Assembly (NCBI RefSeq): GCF_042659445.1
Contig: NZ_JBHSSR010000013.1
Length of the DNA stretch: 64,000 bases
From: Macrococcoides epidermidis
GTDB taxonomy: Bacteria; Bacillota; Bacilli; Staphylococcales; Staphylococcaceae
Direction: 5' to 3' (one strand)
How positions within the stretch are numbered: the first letter of the stretch is position 1; every line of letters starts with the position of its first letter. This document shows positions 17,233-26,879 of this stretch, in pieces. Both the position numbers and the translations under genes were made by a program. A model generated the notes under the pieces. The model was given only the letters and a program-made list of their open reading frames with translations, had not been told where the DNA came from and searched no databases.

Positions 17233-18273
17233 CTACAGTGGAATGGTGAGTGTTACAAAAGTCCCCTTACCTTTCTCACTGTTAATTTTTACAGAGCCGT
17301 TCACGATTTCTGCACGTTCCTGCATTCCAAATAAACCTAGCCCTGTGCCTTTAGGTGTCTGTCCAATCTCAAATCCATCTCCATTGTCACTAATTTCTAC
17401 AATCAGTTCATCTATTTCTTTTTGAACTAATACGTTCACCACATCAACATTTGCATATTTTAAAGCATTAAGTATCGCTTCCTGTGTTATACGGTAAACT
17501 GCAGTTTCTATTTCATTTGAGAAACGCTCTGACTGTATGTTTGTATCAAACTGGACATCTAAGCCATAGTTCTTCTCTAATTGTTTGAAGTGCGAGCGAA
17601 ATGCTGCAACGAGACCGAGATCATCAAGTGAGGAAGGGCGTAATTCAAGCGATAAATTCCGAATATCATTCATCAGTCGTGACATCGAACCTTCCATGAG
17701 CTGTATATGTTTATTTCTATCTTCATCATCTTTATATTTCAGCAATCTTAAATCAACCACAACATTGAGTAGTTCCTGAACTACACTATCATGCAATTCT
17801 CGAGAAATTCTTTTTCTTTCATTCTCTTGTGCATTGATAATTTTTTTTGTGATTGTTTTTTGATGTAGCATCTTCTGCGTTCTAAGTTGTGGCGACACAT
17901 TTTGTAATGTAAGGACTTTCACATTTGGTGCATTCTGAAGTACTACAAAAGATGCTGAGTATGCAACAGGTTCTCCAATTTCATTCTTCAAAAAGAGTTG
18001 AAACGATTGATTATTTTTATCTTCTTTCATAAAACAATTCATACAGGTCATCAATGCATGTTCATTCGTATAACCCATACAAGTTGAACAAAAACTTTCA
18101 AGTAACGCATCTAAATTCTTTTCGTAATTTAGTACACGTTTAGCAGCATCATTCATCGTAATAATTGAGTTGTCCGCATTGATGAAAATGATTAATTCTT
18201 CCGTATCATTGTAATAATATTTAATCAGTTCTTCTAATAAATTCTGATTAAATCGATTCATACTAAGTGACAC
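17233..18273 (-). CDS. nreB: NreB, oxygen-sensing Fe-S histidine kinase
   Basis: A cytoplasmic PAS-type kinase with four cysteines C62-x2-C65-x11-C77-x2-C80. This is the spacing that binds the oxygen-labile [4Fe-4S] cluster of S. carnosus NreB. The kinase part has the ERKRISRELHDSVVQE histidine box near residue 155 (HisKA_3) and an ATPase domain with DNGDGFE and GTGLGLFGM. The GTG start at 18273 overlaps nreA by 11 bases and follows AAGGATGTGA by about six. The protein lacks membrane segments, as expected. Confidence 0.95.
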   Translation of the reverse strand: MSLSMNRFNQNLLEELIKYYYNDTEELIIFINADNSIITMNDAAKRVLNYEKNLDALLESFCSTCMGYTNEHALMTCMNCFMKEDKNNQSFQLFLKNEIGEPVAYSASFVVLQNAPNVKVLTLQNVSPQLRTQKMLHQKTITKKIINAQENERKRISRELHDSVVQELLNVVVDLRLLKYKDDEDRNKHIQLMEGSMSRLMNDIRNLSLELRPSSLDDLGLVAAFRSHFKQLEKNYGLDVQFDTNIQSERFSNEIETAVYRITQEAILNALKYANVDVVNVLVQKEIDELIVEISDNGDGFEIGQTPKGTGLGLFGMQERAEIVNGSVKINSEKGKGTFVTLTIPL

Positions 18274-18730
18274 TATTAATCACATCCTTACGATAAAATG
18301 CACCCAACCCTTTATCTAACTCACGATTAATTGTTTCATAAACTTCCAGATTGAATGGACGTTGTTCTCGATTACCGACAAGTAGTACGGCTGCTACTTT
18401 ATTATATTTCCATAGTGGAATAGCCATAAAATTAGTCAGCTTCTCAAATCTTACTATCGGAAAGTCAAAAATATGCGTTGCGATACTGCTCGTTGAAATA
18501 TCTAATTCTATCCAGGAACGGCCGGATTTGAGCACAAATCCGGCGATACCTTTCCCTTTTTGGAGTTCAATTTTTTTATATCGTTCGTTTGTAGCACCAG
18601 ATACAAATGTCCAATGTATATCTGTCTGTAAGATTAGATCAGAGGGCATTGCAAGGCCAACAAAATCTACATTTAATTTATCTTTTAATTGATTAACTTC
18701 ATCCTGATAATTATAGTGTATTGCTTCCAT
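18263..18730 (-). CDS. nreA: NreA, GAF-domain nitrate receptor
   Basis: A 155-residue single GAF domain. In S. carnosus the equivalent protein binds nitrate and restrains NreB phosphorylation when nitrate is absent. The WTFVSGATNERYKKIEL and GKGIAGFVLKSGR segments fit the GAF core and the nitrate pocket region. It begins only 17 bases after narI, so here the sensor genes appear to be read through from the nar operon, although a weak internal promoter cannot be excluded. Confidence 0.92.
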   Translation of the reverse strand: MEAIHYNYQDEVNQLKDKLNVDFVGLAMPSDLILQTDIHWTFVSGATNERYKKIELQKGKGIAGFVLKSGRSWIELDISTSSIATHIFDFPIVRFEKLTNFMAIPLWKYNKVAAVLLVGNREQRPFNLEVYETINRELDKGLGAFYRKDVINSVT

Positions 18731-18747
18731 GCTACCTCTCCTAACCG

Positions 18748-19422
18748 TTATCTATGTTTACGATAAATAATATGACTACGACCCACATAGTTTACCGGCA
18801 CACTCCACACATGTACAAGTCGTGTAAATGGCCATAATGCTGTAATTAAGAATCCAGAGATGACATGCAGTTTGAATGCTAGTGGTACATTTAACATAAA
18901 TTCTGCCTGAGGTCTAAGAATTAACAAACCTCTAAACCATTCTGAAATGGTCGCACGATAATCAAAATCTGGCGTTGTAGCATTAGTTACAATTGTTGAA
19001 TAACAACCTAAGAATACAATCAATAATAACAATAAGTTTACTAATATGTCTGATGCAGAACTTAAATGTCTTACATTTTGATTCGTGATACGTCTTGCTG
19101 TTAATAATAACATACCGATTAACGTTACAATACCAAAAATACTTCCAATGTATACCGCTCCGATATGATAGATATGATCATTTATACCAATTGCTCTTAA
19201 CCAGTTTGCAGGAATGCCAAGTCCGACAATATGTCCCATAATAACGGGAATAATACCTAAGTGAAATAGAATACTACCCCACATCAATTGTTTCTTTTCT
19301 ACAAACTCACTTGATTTTGCAGTCCAGGAGAACTGATCATACTTAAATCGGAAAATATGACCGATGATAAATATAGCAATACATGCGTATGGAAAGATTA
19401 CCCATAGTAATTGACTAAGCAT
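18748..19422 (-). CDS. narI: respiratory nitrate reductase gamma subunit NarI
   Basis: A five-segment membrane cytochrome b of 224 residues that takes electrons from menaquinol and passes them to NarH. Histidines in the helix segments (for example FIIGHIFRF, GIIPVIMGHIVG, FKLHVISG and RLVHVWSVP) are the expected heme ligands. It overlaps narJ by eight bases. Confidence 0.95.
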   Translation of the reverse strand: MLSQLLWVIFPYACIAIFIIGHIFRFKYDQFSWTAKSSEFVEKKQLMWGSILFHLGIIPVIMGHIVGLGIPANWLRAIGINDHIYHIGAVYIGSIFGIVTLIGMLLLTARRITNQNVRHLSSASDILVNLLLLLIVFLGCYSTIVTNATTPDFDYRATISEWFRGLLILRPQAEFMLNVPLAFKLHVISGFLITALWPFTRLVHVWSVPVNYVGRSHIIYRKHR

Positions 19423-19993
19423 GTGATGTCACCTCTTTTTCGTCTACTGATAGACACGCTTTACAAGTTTCACGAATAGCAAGGATTAAATTGTAGTATG
19501 GACTTTGAATCTTCTCTAAAGCACTAAGTAAATTGTAAGTACCATCTTCAATAACCATAAGTACTAGCTGCATACTTTCTTCAGCACGATCATCACCACG
19601 CCATTCTGCTGCATAAATAAATTCACACATTAATGGTAAAAAATCCGATAGCTCAGATGACGGCATTTCTAAACCGAACATTTCATATAATACTTTTAAT
19701 CGTGCGAGCATTTGTCCGCGCTCTTTTTTGTCTTCGAACTTCACGAATGTCATATATAGTGTCGTCTTCTTCTCAAAATCGAATGTAGACGTATAGACTT
19801 CCTGTATTTCTGACAGACTAATTTCATGCATATCTTTCCAGTATTGGTTGACTGCTTCATAAGCTGGATGATTGTTATCAAACACACCTTCAAAAGCTTT
19901 AGGATGGAAGTTTAATTTTTCAGGATAAACGAGTTGGTGGCTAAAAAATCCGAATGACTTTTTATACTCGTATAATTTATTTAAATCAATCAC
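19415..19993 (-). CDS. narJ: nitrate reductase assembly chaperone NarJ
   Basis: A 192-residue helical TorD/NarJ-family chaperone that guides molybdenum cofactor insertion into NarG before membrane docking. I place the start at GTG 19993, which overlaps the narH stop. GGAGG lies eight bases ahead, and the result (MIDLNKLYEYKKSFGFF) matches the usual NarJ N-terminus. The reading frame stays open further upstream, but only inside narH. Confidence 0.92.
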   Translation of the reverse strand: MIDLNKLYEYKKSFGFFSHQLVYPEKLNFHPKAFEGVFDNNHPAYEAVNQYWKDMHEISLSEIQEVYTSTFDFEKKTTLYMTFVKFEDKKERGQMLARLKVLYEMFGLEMPSSELSDFLPLMCEFIYAAEWRGDDRAEESMQLVLMVIEDGTYNLLSALEKIQSPYYNLILAIRETCKACLSVDEKEVTSHA

Positions 19994-21536
19994 GCCAAAT
20001 GCCTCCGTAGAAGTTATCTTCATACACTTCTTTTCCTGATTTACCAGCTGGTACTGGTCCACAACCATCACAATCTGCTCCGAAGTTGTCACTTGTATAA
20101 CCTTCGCCACCTTGAGCGCTATACGTATTTACATAACCTTCTTTATGTGATGTTGGAACGACGAAACGATCTTCATGTTTAGCAATTGCAAGTAAGCGAT
20201 ACATTGCTTTTACTTGTTGTGCTGTTAAACCAACACGATCAAGTCTTGATTCATCGAAATCTTTACCGCTTGAAATTGCTCTCATATAACTACGCATCAT
20301 GGCCATTTTTTGTAATGCGCGCTTCACTGTTTCAGCATCTCCTGCTGTCAGCATATTCGCTAAATATTGAATTGGTAAACGCATTTCTTCGATTGCCGGG
20401 AAAATCATATCCGGATTTTTAATTGAATCCTTTCCTTCAAAGTAGTTCATAATCGGACTAAGTGGCGGACAATACCAAACCATTGGTAATGTACGGTACT
20501 CAGGATGTAATGGAAATGCCAGTTTATATTCAATTGCTAATTTATAGACTGGAGAATTTTGCGCTGCTTCAATCCATTCCTGACTAATACCATCACGCTC
20601 AGCCTGAGCAATTACTTCTGGATCAAACGGATCTAAGAATAAATCAAGTTGAGATTGATATAAATCTTTTTCATCTGTAACGGATGCTGCTTCTAATACT
20701 TTATCTGCATCATACAATAACACCCCTAAGTAACGCATGCGACCAGTACAAGTTTCCGAACATACTGTCGGAAGACCTGCTTCAACACGTGGGAAACAGA
20801 ATGTACATTTTTCTGCTTTATTTGTTTTCCAGTTGAAGTAAACTTTTTTATACGGGCAACCTGTCATACAATAGCGCCATCCGCGACATGCATCCTGATC
20901 TACAAGGACAATACCATCTTCATCACGTTTATACATTGCACCACTCGGACAACTTGCGACACAACTTGGATTTAAACAGTGTTCACATAAACGTGGTAAA
21001 TACATCATAAACGTCTGTTCAAAATTAAATTTGATTTCTTCTTCGATTTTTTCAATGTTCGGATCAGTTGGACCAGTAATATGAGCACCTGCTAAATCAT
21101 CTTCCCAGTTTGGTCCCCATTCTAAATCCATTTTCTTACCTGTAACTAGTGATTCTGCACGTGCAACTGGAGAGTGCTTTTTCTCTTTTGCATTCGTTAA
21201 ATCTGCATAGTTATACGTCCATGGTTCATAGTAATCTTTCATTTCCGGCATATCAGGATTGTAGAAGATCTTACCTAAAGCAATCTTAGAAAGTTTTGAA
21301 CCAGATTTCAGCTCTAACTTTCCTTTACGACTCAATTGCCATCCACCTTTATATTGCTCCTGATCTTCCCAACGTTTCGGATAACCGATACCCGGTTTCG
21401 TTTCTACGTTGTTAAACCACATATATTCAGCACCCGGACGGTTTGTCCATGTCGTCTTACATGTCACACTACATGTATGACAGCCGATACATTTATCTAA
21501 ATTCATCACCATTGCAACTTGAGCTTTAATCTTCAA
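19986..21536 (-). CDS. narH: nitrate reductase beta subunit NarH
   Basis: The electron-transfer subunit with four Fe-S clusters. Cysteine groups CIGCHTCSVTC near residue 17, CEHCLNPSCVASCPSG near 184, CRGWRYCMTGCPYKK near 220 and CTFCFPR near 245 are all present; the Trp in CRGWRYC is the residue that makes one cluster [3Fe-4S]. The start is TTG 21536, nine bases after AAGGAGG. A TTG at 21545 abuts that site. It overlaps the end of narG by 11 bases. Confidence 0.96.
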   Translation of the reverse strand: MKIKAQVAMVMNLDKCIGCHTCSVTCKTTWTNRPGAEYMWFNNVETKPGIGYPKRWEDQEQYKGGWQLSRKGKLELKSGSKLSKIALGKIFYNPDMPEMKDYYEPWTYNYADLTNAKEKKHSPVARAESLVTGKKMDLEWGPNWEDDLAGAHITGPTDPNIEKIEEEIKFNFEQTFMMYLPRLCEHCLNPSCVASCPSGAMYKRDEDGIVLVDQDACRGWRYCMTGCPYKKVYFNWKTNKAEKCTFCFPRVEAGLPTVCSETCTGRMRYLGVLLYDADKVLEAASVTDEKDLYQSQLDLFLDPFDPEVIAQAERDGISQEWIEAAQNSPVYKLAIEYKLAFPLHPEYRTLPMVWYCPPLSPIMNYFEGKDSIKNPDMIFPAIEEMRLPIQYLANMLTAGDAETVKRALQKMAMMRSYMRAISSGKDFDESRLDRVGLTAQQVKAMYRLLAIAKHEDRFVVPTSHKEGYVNTYSAQGGEGYTSDNFGADCDGCGPVPAGKSGKEVYEDNFYGGIWRD

Positions 21537-24500
21537 GCCAATCAACCTCCTTCATCTTACGAACAGCAACGTAAACGTCACGTTGGTTTCCGATTGGTCC
21601 GTAGTAGTTGAATCCATAACTAATTTGCGCATATCCACCAACAAGTTGCGTTGGCTTTAAGTGAATACGTGTCGGTGCATTATGTGAACCACCACGTGTA
21701 TCTGTAATTTCTGAGCCTGGTGTTTGAATATGTTTATCTTGTGCATGATACATAAACATTGTGCCACGTGGCATACGGTGAGAAACAACCGCACGTGCTG
21801 TTACTAAACCATTTCGGTTATATACTTCTAACCAGTCATTATCATAAATTTCATGACTTGCTGCATCTTCGTTGTTGATCCAAACCGTTGGACCACCACG
21901 GAATAAAGTTAACATGTGAAGGTTATCCTGATATGTTGAGTGAATATTCCATTTACCGTGTGGCGTTAAGTAACGTAACACTAAACTATCTACGCCACCT
22001 TTAATCTGTTTATCCTTCGTACCGAATACCATAGGTGGTAATGTAGGTTTATACACTGGTAAAGCTTCACCAAGTTGCTGGAATACTTCATGATCGATGT
22101 AGTAACTTTGACGTCCAGTTAACGTTCTAAAAGGTACTAATCGTTCAATATTTGTTGTAAATGGTGAATAACGACGTCCTAATTTATTAGAGCCCGGGAA
22201 CACTGCTGTCGGAATTACTTCACGTGGTTGTGCAGTAATATTTGCAAAGGTAATTTTTTCTGCTGCACGTTCTGCTGAGATATCTTTTAATGCCATACCT
22301 GTCTGTTCTTCTAAATCAGCATATGATTTTTGAGATACTTGGCCGTTCGTTGCAGATGATACATTTAAGATCACGTCTGCAACACGTTTTGCTGTATCAA
22401 TTCTCGGTTTACCATTTTTCACTGTATCATCTTCATACGTTCCTACCATCGAACGTAACTCATCGTATTGTTCTTTAACGCTGAAAGCAACACCATGGGC
22501 ACCGACTTTACCGTTTTCAAGTAATGGTCCAACTGATACGTATTTATCATAAACATCTGTATATGTTCTATCTACCACTGCAAACCCTGGCATTGTCTTA
22601 CCTGGAATCGGTTCAACTTCACCTTTTGTCCAGTCGCGAACAATACCCATTGGTGTTGAAATTTCTTGTTGTGAATCGTGAGCAAGAGGTGCTGTTACGA
22701 CATCTTTAAACGTACCTGGTAAATGGCGTTCTGACATTTCAGAGAATGTCTTTGCAATTGATTTGTAAATATCCCAGTCACTTCTAGATTCCCAAAGTGG
22801 ATCAACCGCTGGGTTGAATGGATGTACGAATGGATGCATATCTGTTGAAGATAAGTCATGTTTTTCGTACCATGTTGCTGCCGGTAATACGACATCGGCA
22901 TATAAAGGTGTTGTCGTCATACGGAAATCAAGTGCTACCAGTAAATCTAATTTACCTTCAGTATCTTCTCTCCAAGTGATTTCTTCTGGTTTCTCACGTT
23001 CATTTGGTTCTGCAAGCAAGCCGTGTTTCGTACCTAATAAATGTTTCATGAAGTATTCTTGACCTTTCGCTGAACTTGAAATTAAGTTTGAGCGCCATAC
23101 GAATAATGTTTTCGGGTGGTTTTGTTTCGCATCAGGATCTTCTACTGCAAATTTTGTTTCACGTGATTTCACAGATTCTACAGCACGTTTCAACACTTCT
23201 TCATTCGTGAAGTTTCCTGCGTCACGTGCATCTTCGCCAAATAACAGACTGTTCTTATCGAACTGTGGATATGATGGTAACCATCCTAAACGGGCTGCTA
23301 ATACATTATAATCAGCAGGATGTGTAAATTTTACGTTTTCAGCTAAAGGTGATGTTAAAGTATCAACACCCGCTTCTTCATATTTCCATTGGTCAGTCGC
23401 AAAGTAGAACCAGCTTGTCGCATTTTGTAGACGTGGTGGTGCTGACCAGTCTTTTGCGAATGCGATTGTTGACCAGCCTTCAATTGGACGACATTTTTCT
23501 TGTCCAACGTAATGTGCCCAACCTCCGCCATTTACACCTTGTGTTGCACAAAGCGTTACTAAGTTTAATACTGAACGATAAATCGTATCTGAGTTAAACC
23601 AGTGGTTTATACCTGCACCCATGATAATCATTGAGCGTCCACCAGTATCAATTGCATTTTGTGCAAATTCACGTGCAATTTGAACAACCACTGATGGTTT
23701 AACACCAGCTACTTTTAATTGCCATGCTGGTGTGTAGATTGAAGTTTCATCGTCATAACCTTTCGCTTCTAAATCCGTATTGAATCGATTAACACCGTAT
23801 TGAGATAACATTAAATCATAAATTGTTGCAACGTATTTTGTTTCTCCATTTGCTAATGTTACTTTCTTTGCAGCAATCGGACGTTTGAATGTTCCGTTGC
23901 CTGCATTATCAAAGAATGGGAACACAATTTCAACAACTTCATGTTCATTATCTTTAATCGTCATTGATGGATCAATTTTCGTACCATCTGCTGTTTCTAA
24001 TTTAATATTCCATTTCACATCTTTTTCCCAACGTTGTCCCATTGTTCCATTCGGTACAACAATTTGTTTGGAAATATCATCGAATACCACAGGTTTCCAT
24101 TCGCTATGTTCACTTGTGTCACCTAAATCACTCGAACGTAGGAAACGGCCTGCTTTTAAAGTGTCTTCATGTTCATCTAACATTATTAAGAAAGGCATAT
24201 CTGTGTATTGTTTTGCGTAATTAATAAACATCGGTTCTTGTCTTTGTTCATAGAACTCATCTAAAATAACGTGCGTCATTGCTTGCGCAAGAGCAGCATC
24301 TGTACCTGGGTTTGGTGCTAACCAGTTATCTGCGAATTTTACGTTTTCAGCATAGTCTGGTGCTACAGAAACAACTTTTGTCCCTTTGTATCGAACTTCA
24401 GTCATAAAGTGAGCATCTGGTGTACGTGTTAATGGTACGTTAGAACCCCACATGATAATATATCCTGCATTGTACCAGTCACTTGATTCCGGTACATCTG

Positions 24501-25200
24501 TTTGTTCGCCCCAAATTTGTGGTGATGCTGGTGGTAAATCGGCATACCAGTCGTAGAATGATAACATTTCTCCACCAAGTAATGAGATGAAACGTGCCCC
24601 AGCTGCGTAACTGATCATACTCATGGCTGGAATCGGTGTAAAACCTGCGATACGGTCTGGACCGTATTTCTTGATTGTATAGATTAGTTGAGATGCGATC
24701 AGTTGCGTCACTTCTCTCCAATTAACACGTACATGTCCACCCATACCACGTGCCTGCTTATAGCTACGTGCTTTTTCTGGATCTTCAACAATTGATTGCC
24801 AGGCGCGAACAGGGTCTCCGTGTTCTTCTAAAGCTTGTTGCCAAAGGCGCCATAATACACCACGTACATATGGAAACTTAATACGTAATGGTGAGTATTC
24901 ATACCATGAGAATGATGCGCCACGTGGACAACCACGTGGTTCAAATTCAGGCATATCAGGACCACATGAAGGATAATCAATTTGTTGATTTTCCCATGTG
25001 ATAATGCCGTTTTTCACAAATACTTTCCATGAACATGATCCTGTACAGTTTACTCCGTGCGTCGTACGTACTACCTTATCGTGGCTCCAGCGTTGTCGAT
25101 ACATCTTCTCCCATTCACGACTCTTCTCTTCTAAAACTGACCAATTGCCATTAAATCTTTCTGTAGGTTTAAAAAAACGTAATCCCGTACCAATTGCCAT
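21526..25200 (-). CDS. narG: nitrate reductase alpha subunit NarG
   Basis: The molybdenum catalytic subunit, 1224 residues, reducing nitrate to nitrite at the inner membrane face. The N-terminal HGVNCTGSC stretch (H48, C52, C56), with a later Cys near 84, binds the FS0 cluster. A WGSNVPLTRTPDAHF segment near 259 and a C-terminal MFMYHAQDKHIQTPGS segment typify NarG. It lacks a Tat signal, as NarG retains only a vestigial one. The start follows AAAGGAGTG. It is transcribed from a region with two NreC boxes and heads narGHJI-nreABC-hemerythrin. Confidence 0.97.
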   Translation of the reverse strand: MAIGTGLRFFKPTERFNGNWSVLEEKSREWEKMYRQRWSHDKVVRTTHGVNCTGSCSWKVFVKNGIITWENQQIDYPSCGPDMPEFEPRGCPRGASFSWYEYSPLRIKFPYVRGVLWRLWQQALEEHGDPVRAWQSIVEDPEKARSYKQARGMGGHVRVNWREVTQLIASQLIYTIKKYGPDRIAGFTPIPAMSMISYAAGARFISLLGGEMLSFYDWYADLPPASPQIWGEQTDVPESSDWYNAGYIIMWGSNVPLTRTPDAHFMTEVRYKGTKVVSVAPDYAENVKFADNWLAPNPGTDAALAQAMTHVILDEFYEQRQEPMFINYAKQYTDMPFLIMLDEHEDTLKAGRFLRSSDLGDTSEHSEWKPVVFDDISKQIVVPNGTMGQRWEKDVKWNIKLETADGTKIDPSMTIKDNEHEVVEIVFPFFDNAGNGTFKRPIAAKKVTLANGETKYVATIYDLMLSQYGVNRFNTDLEAKGYDDETSIYTPAWQLKVAGVKPSVVVQIAREFAQNAIDTGGRSMIIMGAGINHWFNSDTIYRSVLNLVTLCATQGVNGGGWAHYVGQEKCRPIEGWSTIAFAKDWSAPPRLQNATSWFYFATDQWKYEEAGVDTLTSPLAENVKFTHPADYNVLAARLGWLPSYPQFDKNSLLFGEDARDAGNFTNEEVLKRAVESVKSRETKFAVEDPDAKQNHPKTLFVWRSNLISSSAKGQEYFMKHLLGTKHGLLAEPNEREKPEEITWREDTEGKLDLLVALDFRMTTTPLYADVVLPAATWYEKHDLSSTDMHPFVHPFNPAVDPLWESRSDWDIYKSIAKTFSEMSERHLPGTFKDVVTAPLAHDSQQEISTPMGIVRDWTKGEVEPIPGKTMPGFAVVDRTYTDVYDKYVSVGPLLENGKVGAHGVAFSVKEQYDELRSMVGTYEDDTVKNGKPRIDTAKRVADVILNVSSATNGQVSQKSYADLEEQTGMALKDISAERAAEKITFANITAQPREVIPTAVFPGSNKLGRRYSPFTTNIERLVPFRTLTGRQSYYIDHEVFQQLGEALPVYKPTLPPMVFGTKDKQIKGGVDSLVLRYLTPHGKWNIHSTYQDNLHMLTLFRGGPTVWINNEDAASHEIYDNDWLEVYNRNGLVTARAVVSHRMPRGTMFMYHAQDKHIQTPGSEITDTRGGSHNAPTRIHLKPTQLVGGYAQISYGFNYYGPIGNQRDVYVAVRKMKEVDWLED

Positions 25201-25271
25201 TCATAACACTCCTTTAATTGCAGTTTTGCCCTCTTACCATAGATTATGAAACGTTTCACAAATGATTACTA

Positions 25272-25306
25272 TTGGGGATTTCCCTAAGCATGTAGGGGAA
25301 TCCCTA
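25272..25306. promoter_or_regulatory. pair of NreC-type boxes between narG and fdhD
   Basis: TAGGGGAATCCCTA (25293-25306) is a perfect TAGGG-N4-CCCTA palindrome. TTGGGGATTTCCCTAA (25272-25287) is a close copy. Their centres are about 20 bp apart, two helical turns. This is the published form of NreC binding sites, placed upstream of narG and also of the divergent fdhD. Confidence 0.85.
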
Positions 25307-25391
25307 GGACAAACAATTGTAGGAGCAAGTCTATTACAGCATATAATTTTTAAATGTACTGTAATATAATATGTATATAGGAGTTGATTGA

Positions 25392-26183
25392 ATGAGTCAT
25401 GAAGTATATCAACATAGAAAAATGATGAAATATATAGATGGTAAACTTATAAACGTTGAGGATACAATTGCGAATGAATTTCCCTTGACGTTATATGTGA
25501 ATAGAGAAGAATTCGCTACAATTGTATGTACACCGAAATATTTAAGAGAACTTACAATGGGATTTTTAGCATCTGAAGGCGTCATTAGAAAACATAGTGA
25601 TATAAAAAATTTTCATCTTGATGATTCTAAAGGATTATGTCATATCGAATTAGCACATGAAGTGGATACAACGCAAAGCCAGTTTACGAAACGCATGATC
25701 AGTTCATGCTGTGGCAAAAGTCGCCAGTTTTATTTTGTCAATGATATGAAAACGTCAAAAGTTGCTACGACAACACGTTCAATCAAACCTGATGAAATTT
25801 TTCATTTGATGCATACGATGCAAAGTCAAAGTACAGATTTTAAAGTGACTGGCGGCCTACACAATGCTGCACTCAGTGATGGACAAGATTTCTACTTACA
25901 CCGCAATGATATCGGTCGCCATAATGCACTCGACAAACTGTACGGACACTGTATATTAAATAACATCTCGATTAAAGATAAAATACTCATCTTTTCTGGC
26001 AGAATTTCTTCAGAAATTTTAATAAAAGCTTCTAAAATTGGCGTCGGTATAATATTAAGTAAATCTGCTCCTACTGATTTAGCAATAGGACTTGCAGAAG
26101 ACTTAAATATTACTGCTGTAGGTTTTGTACGAAATGATACATTTAATGTTTACAGTCATCCTGAAAGAATAATAACTGAATAA
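25392..26183 (+). CDS. fdhD: formate dehydrogenase accessory sulfurtransferase FdhD
   Basis: FdhD passes sulfur from a cysteine desulfurase to the molybdenum of formate dehydrogenase-type enzymes. The SSCCGKS motif has cysteines at about 106 and 107, and the C-terminal ILSKSAPTDLAIGLA segment is family-typical. Length 263 is normal. TAGGAG precedes the ATG. It is divergent from narG and shares its regulatory region, yet no formate dehydrogenase gene is in the window. It may support another Mo enzyme elsewhere. Confidence 0.93.
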   Translation: MSHEVYQHRKMMKYIDGKLINVEDTIANEFPLTLYVNREEFATIVCTPKYLRELTMGFLASEGVIRKHSDIKNFHLDDSKGLCHIELAHEVDTTQSQFTKRMISSCCGKSRQFYFVNDMKTSKVATTTRSIKPDEIFHLMHTMQSQSTDFKVTGGLHNAALSDGQDFYLHRNDIGRHNALDKLYGHCILNNISIKDKILIFSGRISSEILIKASKIGVGIILSKSAPTDLAIGLAEDLNITAVGFVRNDTFNVYSHPERIITE

Positions 26184-26185
26184 AT

Positions 26186-26220
26186 AAAGTAGAGGACTTA
26201 ATCATTAAGTCCTCTACTTT
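26186..26220. terminator. bidirectional terminator after fdhD
   Basis: A perfect 15-bp stem (AAAGTAGAGGACTTA and its complement) with a five-base loop ends both fdhD and the converging small gene. It overlaps the latter's stop codon. Confidence 0.9.
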
Positions 26221-26506
26221 ATTTTAATTGAATCGTACCAGCTAACTTTAGCTGTCTGCCATATGTCACTTTATATTCAATCACGTCGTTTGCCTGAAAT
26301 AGATCAAGGAATAGTCGTTCGTGTACGAACACCTCATTTTTGAACGTTGCCTGGTTAGAAATCACTTCGGGAACATTGAGTAATGTTATTACTTTATGCA
26401 TCACTAAATTACCAGGTACTTTCTTTTCTATTAATGCATCATCCGAATCTTCAGCAACTGCATCTCGGTATTGTTTTAATTCATCCAATGTGATTTGAAA
26501 CTGCAT
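26219..26506 (-). CDS. small unknown protein, possibly a hotdog-fold half
   Basis: A 95-residue soluble protein that I do not recognise with certainty. The segment VPGNLVMHKVITLL followed by strand-like stretches ending in VTYGRQLKLAG recalls the MaoC-type hotdog fold. The neighbour upstream looks like the matching N-terminal half of a FAS1/MaoC-like dehydratase. The two genes overlap by 26 bases and share an operon. The catalytic Asp/His pair of hydratases is not evident, so an enzyme activity is only a suggestion. Confidence 0.5.
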   Translation of the reverse strand: MQFQITLDELKQYRDAVAEDSDDALIEKKVPGNLVMHKVITLLNVPEVISNQATFKNEVFVHERLFLDLFQANDVIEYKVTYGRQLKLAGTIQLK

Positions 26507-26834
26507 GAGACACCTCTTCTATGTAAGTTGATATCACCGTTGCTTTCAGTACATCATCAAAATAATAATTTAATTCGTATGTATATTGATCCACATGTTT
26601 AATCGTTCTTTGATCTATCAGCTTAATTTTTACCTCATACGTTTTTTCTACTTCTAGTTGGTTTTGTGTAATCAACTGTTTAATATGCTGACAACTTTTT
26701 CTTTCCTGATGGTATTTTGAAATATACCATGGTTTTATCAATAACACATCAGGCACTCTGAAATCTTTTCCATTCATTATTTCCACATCTTTACGAGAAA
26801 AGCGCATTGCTATCGTTTCCAATTTATTTCCCAC
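26481..26834 (-). CDS. small unknown protein, partner of the preceding gene
   Basis: A 117-residue protein with no sure family. It has mixed basic and hydrophobic stretches (KDFRVPDVLLIKPWYISKYH, YTYELNYYFDDVLKATV) that could form a long helix packed on sheet, as in hotdog proteins. The start ATG 26834 has a weak GGGAAAT-like site ahead of it. It overlaps the downstream gene, so the products may form a complex. A Fur-box-like sequence lies about 50 bp upstream. The function is unknown. Confidence 0.5.
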   Translation of the reverse strand: MGNKLETIAMRFSRKDVEIMNGKDFRVPDVLLIKPWYISKYHQERKSCQHIKQLITQNQLEVEKTYEVKIKLIDQRTIKHVDQYTYELNYYFDDVLKATVISTYIEEVSHAVSNHIG

Positions 26835-26879
26835 TCTCTTATATATATTTCTTAAATCATAGGAAAAACGTAATAAATA

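Noticed and set aside
25392..26183. Evidence for a formate dehydrogenase operon in the window
   Set aside because: Only the accessory gene fdhD is present; no catalytic subunit gene is visible.
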